Positions 36,401 through 48,240 of a stretch of 64,000 nt of DNA are shown in pieces. The DNA is taken from contig NC_058512.1 in NCBI RefSeq assembly GCF_020382885.2, positions 9,326,802-9,390,801 of the forward strand, written 5' to 3'. Under the pieces are notes generated by a model. That model saw only the letters and a list, made by a program, of their open reading frames with translations, was not told the DNA's origin and searched no databases. Positions within the stretch are counted from its first letter, which is position 1, and every line of letters starts with the position of its first letter. This stretch comes from Scatophagus argus. Lineage: Eukaryota > Chordata > Actinopteri > Scatophagidae. Made by a program: the position numbers and the translations under genes.

Positions 36401-39400
36401 GCTTTAAACTGTATTGGCTGAATGTTTAGTGTGATTTGAAATTTGATTGAAATAATCCATCACGACTGAGTGAAGTATTCATATGATGCTATAGACGATG
36501 CCAAGTAAATGAACCTGAATTGAGAGGGAGAACCGAACAGCTTCGTGTTGTTGCTTTGTCTAACCAGTAGATAGACGACAGCAGAGGCTCGCCTCAAAGA
36601 CATGAATAAAGTCAGGGCCAATTAATTACATGGTTCTAATGACTGGGCTTATTGGGCCAACTGGGTGCATAGCGGAGGTTGTCATAGTAACAGAGACATA
36701 CGTTTTAAATGCACTGTGAATGTGCTGGTTATTGAGGTGGGCCAGAGTATTTTAAACATCGGGATTATTGGTGTGGTAAACACATATTTATGCCTGCTGA
36801 GAAGCACTGTTCTGTTATTAACTGCCAGTTCTCAGCGCCATGTTCCTGCTGCGGATTTGACGCTCGTGAACATGTTATCTCACAAAAGTGTTTATGAAAA
36901 GTCTTCAGCATAACATCAAAGGCCTGTGGGATTATTGCCTGGCACTTCTAAAAGCATGTATGGATATTAACGAGGGATAATTTATGAACTTTTAGTTTGA
37001 TCTCGTGGGGAATCATATGTAGTGGTCATCCTAATTGCTTCCTTATGTCAGCCCTGTGGGTATGAGATGGTTGGAAGCCGTGTTTTTGGAAACCCATTGA
37101 GCTTTTCCAAATGCCGTCGTCAGCCCTGCCTCTGGGGCTTGTTTTGCCCATAAATTAGTGATTAACTCAAACTGCTCCAAAACAATGAGGTCTCCGCTTT
37201 AATCCGGGGGAAATGGTTTCAAGTGTGACCACGGGAAAAAGATTAGCCAGTTTAAAGTGGCAGAAAGCATTGAGTGGGATTGTATGGGGGTGGAATCAGG
37301 GTTATGAAAGACCATGTATACACCACATTGTGATAAATACCCACTGTTTTATCCCTCTAGAATATTTTTAAGCTAATACTTTAATTCACACAAACATATA
37401 CACACATGATAAATTAGGTCTTGTGCTGATTGAGAGTTTATAATTGGCTCCCCACCCCCAGCTGTTCCTCTTTCCATGCAGGCGACACGCATGGAAAGAG
37501 GAAATCAGGATTAGGTGTTTCCTGTGAAAATATGCCAGTTTCACTCAGCACGGTGCCACAACAGTCGAGCAGCATGTTTAATGTTCGAAGCCCCTTCCAA
37601 CCGAGAAAACATTCAAGCCTGACCAGTGGGACCACTAAATCTATCAATCTTGGGTTGTACATGCATCACCCATCATGTCATTATGCTGAGTTTTGAAGAA
37701 AAGAAAAACACTAACAAGCTTTTCAATTCTACACAATGTACTTCACTCATTCCTGTCTAAAAAGCAAGGAGGAGGGGGGGATGTAAAGGGTCAAAGAATA
37801 AAAAAAAAATATAAGCTCTGCATGATGCCCTCAGCCAAGGTTGCTCGCAAAAAGTGTTATGTTATTTTCTGTGCTGTTCTTCGTCTGCCTCTGTGCTCTT
37901 TTGTCAGGGCTGAAGAGTGAAACAGCGTGCAGTCTGCAGGTTCAGGGTGATTAAGTGCTTAAGGTCAGACTGCTAATTATCTCTCTGCCATTCCTTACCT
38001 GACAGCACACAGCTGCCATTTCCCCGTTGTCATGTGAACAGCCTCATATTTGTTTTCAGTTCTCATCTTTATTTAGCACCACTGAATTTTGTTATGCGGC
38101 TGACTGCGGTGCCTCTCGATGAAGAAAGACAGGAAAGCGTGTCTCAGAGAGAGATGTATAGTTGACAGTCTGAAGGATGAATTAAGTAATTCACAAGCTG
38201 AAGTGTTTTATTTATATTTGTAATAGAGTTACATACATTAGTAATCAGCAATGTTCCCTTCTCACTGTGTTTTATTTTAATTGTCCTGAAGAGGTAAAAC
38301 TTTTTGTAACAGAAGTCTTCCTTTTTCTGTCCTGTTGTGTTCATCTCACCATCTCACAACCCCTCAGACTTACCCTGTGACCTCTGGAGATCTCGATAAT
38401 GTTATTTTTCTGTACGCGCCCTGCAGACAATTTTTTTCTGGCCCGTGTGCTGATTATGTACTAAAGATTATGCCTGAATTAATGCAAACCTGCTTGAAGA
38501 ACAACATGAATAATCTAATCTCCTTAAGGCAACTTGGGCTGATTAAAAGAATCGTTTCTTGAGCTAAAACTATAGAAGCTGTAGTTGCAACATTTTCATT
38601 TGCTAGGTAAAAATATTTACTTAATTCTCTAGCTCACACATTCTTGTGCAGGAGTTCAAATGCCTGGGATTTAAAAGAGCCACGCAGGTGAATGAATATC
38701 TTTATTGCAGCATAACAATGAAATAAGGAGGTTGCGGGGAAAACTTTGGCTTTGTTTGTACATTTTTACTTGTTTGTTTGTTTGCTTGTTTTTCAGCATT
38801 GAGGCCAAAATGCGCTGAAAGCTACTGATGCACATGTTGTGAAATGAACCAGCTATAAAAAAGGAAAAATGTGGAGCAAAAGCTTGAAAATGTGAACTTG
38901 TCCCAATTTTTGATAGGCACAAGTGACCTCTTTGGTCACCTGCTTAGCGATACTTTATGCATGGCATCAGTTATCACTTTCATGAGTATGCATGGGACCA
39001 CATGTTGAGAGCCTTCGTGTGCTTTTGCCTCTTTGGCACCTTCAGAGGGAAAGTTAAGCTTTCTTAGAGCCAAATTGTAATTAATGAACCACATGTTTTA
39101 GGCACTGTTTGACTTGGGTGTGTTTTGCAGGAAGGCCTGAGTGAAATGAACAAACACTGTGAAGAATGACTTCAAGGTAGACTTTTATTACTGCTACCAC
39201 ATTCTTCAAGAAAGCTATAACTGACCGGTAAACATGATGTGCTGGGCTCAGTTTACTGCCATTTAACACCGCTGTTTGACATTAAAATCCTCAAGACTCA
39301 AACGGGTACCTCTGGATGTAATTTAGAGCAGTTTTAATGCTGGTCATGCTGCTTCTAATCTCAGTTTTAACTCCACATCATCTGGCAGTTGGCCTTCTGT

Positions 39401-42400
39401 CAGGATCAGCTAAAATGACAACCCCCCTTTTTTTATGCATATGTCACATAGTTAGTGGTCCTCAGATGATAAATATGTGAATGCAGAGTGGGGAAGGCCT
39501 GTTTGCTAATGAGGTTTCCATAGTACCACATTAAGGCAGCCGCAGTGGGAAGTGCAGCTGTGTTGTGTCTCCATGGCTCTGACAGGGCTGTGATCTCAGG
39601 ACTAACAATATCAGACACCCTGTGAAGACGTGTTAGCATTCAAAGTGTTTGAAGTGTTTGTGGAAAAGCAAGCCAATTGCAGCATGCATGGTTTGACTAC
39701 GACATTTTACTGAACGGCGACTAAAAGACTCGTTTTGTTAAATTATCTATCTTTGGTAGATAATTGAGCTTAATTGAGAAACATTCTCCAAGGCAAAAAA
39801 ATAGAAGAAAAGACAAGTTTGCTGGTGTGTGATGGCACAGGAATTTATTATATATTAAATGTGACATTGGTTTTCGTCATCTAAGCTCCTTTCAGGTAGT
39901 TATGAACCTCTTCTGCTTATCATTTCATGGTCATGAATATTCAACTTTTATCCCTAAATCGTCATTGCAGCTCTTTTTTTCCCCCTGTTATCTTTTTCTC
40001 CACAAGTAGGATTGTGGGAAACCAGCACACATCTTGATGCTGTATGCAGTTTGAATACCTCCAGCATCTCAGATGTGATGGTTTTCTATAGCAGCTCTAC
40101 TCTCTACACACTGATACATAATAAGCAGTGTTTTGCTTTGTTGTATTTCTCTGTAGAATTCATTCATGCTTCTGGCACCATGGTGTGCTGTTCCTTCTGC
40201 TCCACTGGGAGATTGCTGGATGGATTGAACACTCTACCTTACCTCTTTCCTCCATTTTAAACACCCAATTTATTTCTTTCATGAGATGGATCTTGTAGAT
40301 TGAATCATTTTCACAGTCGGGAGGCTCACTGTAGGCCTGAAATGAAATGAACTCCCAAATCAATTTCAAATGGGAACAACAAGTGAGCTCTCCCCTGCAT
40401 AGCCAGAATTGGTTTTGTTATTGAAAATGAAATGAAGTGTTTTGTTTTTAGTTTTCGTCCTTTTTATTGCAGATTACAGCCTTGTTCTTTTGCCTGCTGT
40501 GACGGCGAGAGCCTTAAAGCCTGATCTAGGTTAATTTCAGCGCCTTTTCTTTTTATGTCAGGAATTCCATAAAAGTGTCACTCTGAAAGGTGGCGGTAAT
40601 TTCTACCAGGTGATTTATTGTTTTTAAATGGGGCGCCTTTCCCACCTTTCCTTTTGTCGCTAGGAGTTAAGCAGCCATGAAATTGCCTGAATAATAGTGT
40701 TTAAATCCAATCTTAGTTTGTCCCGTCAGCTTTCCTGCACACAATTCAATCGGCGACGCTTGGTGATTGCTCTTTTTCCATCTGCATCAACTTTTCTTTG
40801 ACAGTTTAAACTCCAGGCTTTTACAGTAAAATCAGTTCAGGTTCATAAAAGCATAAAGTGAAGCAAAATTTTATATTCAGGAACTGGTGATGGCCGAATG
40901 ATTTCAGTGAGAAACAACCAAAATGTGGGTCTGCTCAGAAGAAAGTTAGCATTTAGCAAATATTCATCAGTAATCTTGAGAATCTCTAGAAATGATTAAC
41001 TTTCACACGATTTTCACACGATTACGACAGTCACTTTCAACTTGGCTGTCCCTGCTGTGGTTTAGCTGCTAAATGTGATCAAATCTCATTTGAGCCATTT
41101 CAGTAAAATTAGTTTCTCTACCCTCTTCTGTTTCCACTTGCTGCCTTCCCAAGGTAAGCTAATTTTAGGTTGAACTAAGTCAGAATTAATTTTATTAAGC
41201 ACTGATCAAACAGCACTGGTGGTGTTTCACTCCCTGAAATTAGTTTATACGACATGTTGATGTCTGCCATTATTCCCTGAGACAGCTTTGAAAGAAAAGG
41301 GACAAGGTTTCTCTGGGCTGCATGTAGAGTAATCGCTTGTTTTCTATCTCTTTCCTTCTCAGGCGAGCCAGCCTCCATGATTTCTCGGTACCCTTCTCCC
41401 GCAGAGTTGGACGCTTTTGCCCAGAAGACTGCCAACAGCCCACTGTCCATCAAAATCTTTCCATCTGATGTCCGGGTGCCACAGCATAAACAGCTTAACA
41501 AAACAGTCAACGGCTTAGACACCACAGGCCAGCGCTGTGGCCCCTATTCACACCCGTACTCAGGAGGCTACCAGGGGTTGTTGGCCATTGTCAAGGCTTC
41601 TGTGGTGGTCAAAGGTGTGGTGAAAAACTCTGAGGGCAGGAGGACTAAACATGCAAACACCCAGACTTCTGCGGCACCGTATAATAATCCTCTGAATAAT
41701 GGCTACACAGTCAGACACAGGCATAAGGCCTATCATCTAAGCTCATGTAAGCCTCCTGATGTTCCCATTGAGACACTTTGTTCTAGCACAGCGATGGCCT
41801 CAGGAGATCAGAGCCAGGCCCCCCAGTCTGAGCTGGCAGAGGTTCAAAGCCTGATGAGGCAGATGAGCAGAGTTCCCCACAGCCAGGCCCTGCAGCTGGG
41901 GGGAGAGGCTCGAGCCAGCCCATCACTACAGGCTGTGGCTGCGGTGGCACATTCAGACTCAGACTTTGTCCTGGGAGTGCCGCCCCAGAGCAGTTTGGCA
42001 TTCACGGGGGCAGTGATACCTACACAGAGTGCAGACATAGCCAAAGCTGGGTTCTTGGATAAAGGAGACTACAGAGTGTGGCAGCATAAACATCAAATGC
42101 AGCAACAGCAGCCCTATCAGCAGGGAGCAGTGAGGATGTACGGTGCTCAGGGGCACAGAGCAGCAGAGGCTGGCCAGCCTCCTGAAACCTGCCTCCCTTT
42201 GAGGTGTTCTTCTCAGCTGCCATATAGACCGCATCCTGCCAACGTGGGCACTGGGCAGGAGCGAGTCAGCAGCTCCTCTCTGAACCACGCCGCCATGCAG
42301 GGGGAGTTCTCTGTCGGACACTACTTTGCTCCTCTCTGGGAGAGTGTTGTGGCCACCCCTAATAGCGACTGTTATACCTCTCAGGTGATGGCAACGGGTA

Positions 42401-42753
42401 CGTGCGCAGCCAGGCCTAGAGACCTGGGACTCTCCCATCCTCATCTCCAACCAAACCGCCACCAACACCACAACCACCCACAACGACACCAGCCACAGCT
42501 CCACCCTCCTCTCCTTCCTCATACCCAGGCCTACAGCACAGACCAAAACCTCTGTTGTGGGCTGTCTACTTCTAGTCTGTGCCACGCTGCAGTACTTAGC
42601 AGCAGCCTGCAGTCTCTGGAGTGCCTCATCAGTGAGATCCATCCTCCCTGCATCAAAGAGCGCATGCTGGGCCGTGGGTACGAAGCCATGGGGATGCCTC
42701 AGCTACTGGAGCACCACCAGCAATCCCACATCCAGCTCCCCGTTCACAGATAA
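33437..42753 (+). CDS. fam222a: FAM222A family protein (aggregatin), complete
   Basis: Two coding exons: 33437-33566 and 41363-42753, joined A|GC in phase, give 506 amino acids; human FAM222A is about 450. The first exon codes MLACIQRRQNLSSQRLACSP, the usual FAM222 start, and a proline-rich stretch. The second opens with the most conserved block, ISRYPSPAELDAFAQKTANS then PLSIKIFPSDVRVPQHKQLN, TVNGLDTTGQR and GGYQGLLAIVKASVVVKGV. The C-terminal half is rich in Gln, His and Ser, with a Pro/His stretch around LHPPLLPHTQAYSTDQ. The splice sites are a strong GTAAGT donor at 33567 and a pyrimidine-tract CAG acceptor ending at 41362. The molecular role is poorly known; human FAM222A has been named aggregatin and linked to amyloid-beta aggregation. 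The adjoining gltp and git2 genes support the A rather than the B paralog. Confidence 0.93.
33567..41362 (+). other. fam222a intron between the two coding exons (7.8 kb)
   Basis: The intron begins GTAAGTTT and ends in tctttccttctcag. I see no other exon. It contains a 15-bp inverted repeat at 37465-37503 and a TTTG-rich tract near 38769-38790. Several stretches are neither repeat-like nor low in complexity and could hold conserved enhancers; this cannot be judged from one sequence. Confidence 0.7.
37465..37503. repeat. Perfect 15-bp inverted repeat, 9-base loop
   Basis: The left arm TTCCTCTTTCCATGC (37465-37479) and the right arm GCATGGAAAGAGGAA (37489-37503) are exact reverse complements around aggcgacac. 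It lies in the fam222a intron. The stem is shorter than that of a usual microRNA precursor and pairing does not extend beyond the arms. Confidence 0.85.
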
Positions 42754-44360
42754 GATGCAGGGCTGCCACACAACAGGATGCAGAAGTGACAAACCTTTTA
42801 TAGATGATGGAAGTTGTGTCAGTTCAGACATCTATGAGAATGAGACATGCGTTTTTATTTTGTGCATGTACTGTATTTGTAGAAGGCTTTGTGTTATAAG
42901 CCTGCAAGGGTAAAGGATAATCACGACTTAAGATACAGGTTTATCTTATGGACTTTTCATGTTTTATTTTTATATCTTAAATGGCCATCAAATATGCCTG
43001 TTGTTCCTCATTAATACTGATGCTGAGCTCCTAATCATTGGAACCTGAACTGTACATTTTGCGGGTAGGCCTTTTACAAAGATGAAAACTTAGTGCAGTG
43101 AAATAATCATTGTGGCCCCTCTAAAAACATTTACTTGAAACTGGGGAAGGGTCGCTGGTAACTGTTTTTGTGAATATATTGTGTATTTTTGACATAAAAT
43201 GGCTTCTTCTTTTAGAGGGAAAGCTCCTCAATTATTGACTGAAATTTTGGTTGTCTGCTGCTTTGTTGTGAATTTAGTTCAGGCCACTTTTCAGTGCCGT
43301 ACGCAGCGCCCCAGCTTCTGCTACATGGTGCATATTTCTTGTCCACTGTATGGGGAAATATTTTGACTGTTTGCAAATTCGAATATACTCTGTTATGCAG
43401 ACATTCATGTTATATAATTTCAACATCTTAATCAATGTAATGTAGTCATGCTCAGCATAATGTATTAGGACTGTTGCATACCCAAATCAACACTGTGGCA
43501 ATTCAGGCCATGCAAGATGTGCCCTTTGGTTGTATTTTTCTTAGCATTTTTAAATTTTAAGATACTATGTGGACATTTTTCTGTTCTTTTTCCTCTGAAA
43601 GGTTGTGGCTGTGGTTACACAACAGCAGGTATAATGGAGTGCCACCTGAATCATTCACAATATCTTCTTTGTAGGGCTATATTATCTCTGATGGTGTGAG
43701 ATGTATGACTGAGTAGTTCTGTGTGTGTCTGCACTGGTTCTGTAATACTATTTATTTATGTCAGCTTGTTAAGTTATATGGCAAACTGTCTCTATAATTA
43801 TGAAGTGCAATTATTATATATGAATGAATTATATGTGAGTGCTCTCCATGAAGTATGTTGAAATAACTACATTTTGCAATGTATGATCCTAATCCCTCAC
43901 CCTTTTTTGCCTCTTCTTAATAAGGATTGTCAAGTAAATGAAATTTTCTAAACCCAGCAAATAGCAGCGTATTATTACGTATCATCAGTTTTTATCTGCC
44001 AGACATGCAGCCAAGAAGACTGTTTTATTATATTCACGAATGATAAACTAGTTGTGGAAAGATGAGACATTTTTCTGTTTTTATTGCAAAGGGATTTAAG
44101 GCTTAACCACCAGACAAGTCTCTCTTTTCAGCTATAGATCTCATTTTTATTAAAATCTATCTTTTCGCTGGAGGTTTATAATATGATGTAAGTCAATCCT
44201 TAGCTGAAATATATTGGACTGGTTCCTCTGTAAATGATGCAACTTGAAAGTACTAATTTTGTTATCCCAGTGAATTATGTCCGTCGAGACGGATGGCCAA
44301 CGCTTGAGGCGGAAAAGCCACTCAATGCTTCCCAATACATGTATGTAAATAAAAATGTAC
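42754..44360 (+). other. fam222a 3' UTR, likely end near 44.36 kb
   Basis: The DNA after the TAA stop is AT-rich and has no coding exon. A plus-strand AATAAA at 44348-44353 is a candidate poly(A) signal, but others follow (for example near 44.68 kb), so the transcript end is uncertain. Confidence 0.4.
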
Positions 44361-46470
44361 AGGCCTTCACTTTCCTCTTATGATATTCCATTTGTGTGTG
44401 AAAAACACACGCTTTCTTGAAGATAAATCTACAAGGATATTACTTTTCAAATTATGTAGAAATGGACTTGCCTTTACCCAGCTATTGAATTGCTAATCTG
44501 CAACGGCGGTGCGCCTGCCTGCGCCTCTTATTTTGTGTCATTTGTCCTCCTAAATTGGATGCTATAGCAGTAATGTGGTTTCGGTCACCATAGATGTAAA
44601 AAGCATATCCGTTCTAAGTAGTCTATTACAAAACAAATAACCTAGATGGCGTAAATAATGGCATTAGATACACCATTGGGAATAAAACTGCAATATTCCA
44701 TTGATTGCCTCATTGCAGATAACAAATATTTCAGAGTTAAAGGTCAGTGGCTTTGTCATTGAGGCATTGTTGTAAATGATTTCCTGTCTTCAGCTTGTGT
44801 CTCCTGGCTTCGCTTGGAGCTTTTCCATCCTATCTATCAGCGAGGACAGGCCCGGCCGCTCTGCTGATAAACCGACAGGATTACAGACATGCTCCCCTTG
44901 TTCTCGCTAAGAGACGATTAACTCAGGCTCGGCTCCTCTGGGACAGGAACCAGAGCCACTCCAGCCTCTGGGACACACTTCAGATGAGTAAGACTGGGCA
45001 GAGGAAGAGGCTGGTTGATCTGAGGGATTGGAGGACATGAAGAACAGAGCGGATTTCCCTTCAATTTACTTCTGATGTTTTAAAATATTAATGTACAAAT
45101 TCACGTGTATTAATATTCTTTTCAGCAATCACTCTTAAAAAGAGCAAATCAGACTGTGGTCCACCAAAATAGCTTTTCAAAAGGCACAAATCTGCTCTTG
45201 CAAAAAGGCAACATAAATCAAAAGTTCACAGATCAAAGTCTGGAACTGTATCTACATTTCATACAGCGCATGATTTTTAGTCACTAAACATAATTTCGCT
45301 TAGTTCATACAGTAGCTACGTCACAAATGGGATTTTGAGATGAAAACTTAGTGAATATCGCCACCTAGAGTATAATTTATGAACTGCAAGATTCATTTCT
45401 ATTGGGTTACAGTTGTTCAACTAGGTTCAAACACTTTAAGTTACACATTAAAATCTTGTGATAAGAATAAGAACACATTTGATCAGTCAATAATCCAGAA
45501 CTAAAGAGCCCATCTTAAAGTATCCACACAGAAAATGTAGATCTGACAAACAGATTATTCTTGAATTTCCCTCGTTATCAATAGTATCTATCTATCTATC
45601 TATCTTCAGAAATGTGTACAGGAAATTAAAAAAAAAAAGTTTGACATTGTAATTTTTGGGCAAAAGAAGTTAAGTAGTTGAGACATGAACAGAAACAAAA
45701 TAAGCCACAGGAGAACAAAACACAGGACAACCACGCCTCCTTATTCAACACAAACAAAGCAAAAACTCCACTCAGGTAAAACAGTCACTTCTGCTGACTT
45801 CTGTCTTGCATATGAAATAGAACTGCACACATAATAATTCTGAGCTTCCTTACTAAACCCTATGGTGTATTTACCGAGTAACAACAAGGCACTAAGGGGA
45901 TTCAAGCTATTAAAACACATGTATAATGAGTTGCTAATTTTAATAATTAGTCCTGGAGCTGCTGTGGAGGTAACTGCTGGGCCCAGGAGGCAGACAAGGC
46001 CTGAATGTGAGACATTAACAGAAACGCTTTCCTGTAATAACAGTGTTTCCAGTCTTGTACTCTTCTTCTGGTGGAACAGGTGAAAGCCACCTGCTAATGC
46101 CATAAATATAGCAGCAACCCACACAATAACACAATTCTGTAGAGGTGTGAGAGCTGCACTGCTGCTCCAACAGTCTTGCAGTTACTTGAAATTAAGTGCA
46201 AAAAAAACACCATCTTCTGCTATGATGTCCAAGGCATCATTTTTAAGACCAAATATACAGTGTCAATTAATCAAATCAAAGTAATAAATAGCATACTGAA
46301 AGGAAAAAAAAAAACAATCAATCAAATCAAAGCAATCAAAGTCATAAATAGCACTCTGAAATCACATTTTTTTAAAACAACCTTATTAAAGATCCCTGAA
46401 AAACCGGACTTCTGAGAGGTCTGACAGACAGCATAATGCTGTGGGACACATCCAGTTGTGTCTCGGGACA
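44361..46470. other. Convergent spacer between fam222a and gltp, including gltp 3' UTR
   Basis: fam222a (plus) and gltp (minus) converge here. The right part should be the gltp 3' UTR. An open frame of 127 codons at 45741-46124 shows no family likeness and is probably chance within UTR. A (TATC)5 tract lies at 45585-45604. Confidence 0.5.
45585..45604 (+). repeat. (TATC)5 microsatellite
   Basis: Five tandem copies of TATC. Confidence 0.9.
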
Positions 46471-48031
46471 TCAAACGGTGTAGTCCAGCTCTGCGTTCAG
46501 ATTTGTGTACATCTCGTAAATGGCGTCCACAGTGGGAGTGTAATTAACCAGGAACTGATGCACATTTGCCAGACATTCCTCTTCTTTCACTTCCTCTCCT
46601 TTTGACAGAGCCTTGAGGAAGTTTGATCTGTAGGGAGCTGCAAGTAACGCAGCCTGCAATAGATAAAAAAAAGGTCATGTAAGGTAAGATAAGGATTCTC
46701 AAAAGAACAATATAAACTAAAGACAAGCTATGGACACAAGAGTACTAAGAAAAATGTATTACAAGAGGGAAAAATATGGTGTTTCTTGTAAACAAACACC
46801 TTACATGATGCAATCTGTTAACGCAGCAAAACTCACTACTGGTGTTGTTCATTAAATTAAGAATAACGAGAAAAAGGAGACGTTTTCCCTCACATGAAAA
46901 ACCTTCTGTACAATCCAGCCGTGGTATTTCTTCAGGGCCTGTTCGTAGGCTTTGACGACATTAACCCGAATTAAGTTGGGGTTGTTCTCATCCCTTTCTC
47001 CATCTGCCAAACTCTGCAGGAGGATCTGTATGAAACGGAGACCTCTGCAGGAGAGACCCAGTAAAAACAAACAAACAAAAAAGGCTGCAGTTGAACAGCT
47101 CAAAGTTCAACACATATGATTATGACATCCACATAGTGCTCACCTTTTCAGCCACATCAGAGCCAGCGTTGCTCCAACTTTAGGCCATTCTGCTGCATGG
47201 GCTTCTCGCTCTGCCTCCACGATGGCCTGCAGGGTCACATACTTCTCAGGATCCTTAAGATATACGGTTTTAATTTTCTGAAAAAAAAAAAAAAAACATT
47301 AGACATTTCAGTTGAGTTTGCAGGTATGAGCTGACCTATTGGGCTCCCAACGCAGGGGCACGAAAACCTCCCCAGTGCAGCAGCAACAGCACACAAACAC
47401 ACACAGATCTGTATCTTACCACAATATTCCCATTAATGTCTGACTTGATGACTGCAAATACTTTTGATCCCAAACAGTCTGAAACAAAAACAAAACAGAC
47501 GTTTTTATGAGAGCAAAGCAATAAAATATGAATAACTGCACCACACGTGTACCAGGTTCAAAAAAAGGAGGAGGGGAGGGTGAATATAAATCAGTCACAT
47601 GCGCGTCAAACAGAAAATGCAGTGAATGCACAGTTAAGGCACAATGAGGTCAATGTGTGCTCTGTTCAATGAGTAAACAAAGAGTTTCTCTATAGGCTAC
47701 ATGGCCGCAGCTGGTTCAGACCCTCACCCCCCACCCCCCACACCCACCCGTGACCCCGCAGCCCGCTTCTGCTTTACGTGAAACAACTCCACACCGCCTT
47801 CAGACAGGCGACAAATCGTTTAAACACGCCATGAGGAACAAGTCGGCAAAGTATGAAGCGTGAAACCGACCGTGCCGCGTCCCACCATCACGCATAGCTT
47901 CATCGACTTCGGCTGGAAGTATACTCACCGAAAAAGGAAGGCAGATGTGAGACAGCCTCCAGGAACGACTTCGTGTCCACCGACTTGTCAGGAGGCAGCT
48001 CGCTGAATTCGTTATCCAGGAGAAGAGACAT
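46471..48031 (-). CDS. gltp: Glycolipid transfer protein, complete
   Basis: Five exons: 47929-48031, 47420-47478, 47144-47277, 46894-47044, 46471-46653. They give 209 amino acids, the same length as human GLTP. The start MSLLLDNEFSELPPDKSVDT and end LNAELDYTV fit the family. All residues known to bind the sugar headgroup and ceramide amide are at the standard numbers: Asp48, Asn52 and Lys55 (SDINGNIVKIK), Trp96 (LALMWLKRG) and His140 (KKYHGWIV). The protein is a soluble all-helical two-layer fold that carries glycosphingolipids between the cytosolic faces of membranes; its C-terminal side can bind VAP proteins at the ER in mammals. The region upstream of the ATG is relatively CpG-rich, as for a housekeeping promoter. 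Splice sites are all GT-AG. Nothing suggests loss of function. Confidence 0.97.
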
Positions 48032-48240
48032 GGTGCCGCCGTGTGAACGCCGCGGTACAAGCAGCAGACGCGAGCAGCTCTCGGCTGGGAAAGAACCCGG
48101 AACTCTTTTTCTTGTCAGATGGGTGGGGAAGCGCCACCAGCCCCCTATCACTTTCGTCTTTCTCCAACAGGTGGGGAATTCTACAGGGGCGTGTTGAAAA
48201 CCGCTGTATATCCACAACACACACAACACACACACTCTAA
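48032..48240 (-). promoter_or_regulatory. gltp 5' UTR and promoter region
   Basis: The 200 bases upstream of the gltp ATG have many CpGs (ccgcggtacaagcagcagac, cgcgagcagctctcggctgg on the plus strand) in an AT-rich neighbourhood. No TATA box is evident. A (CA)-rich stretch follows at about 48213-48236. Confidence 0.45.

Noticed and set aside
41959..42642. 227-codon minus-strand open frame
   Set aside because: It lies antisense to the long second coding exon of fam222a, whose plus-strand protein is clearly conserved.
45741..46124. 127-codon minus-strand open frame right after gltp
   Set aside because: It has no family likeness and no splice context, and it sits where the gltp 3' UTR is expected.
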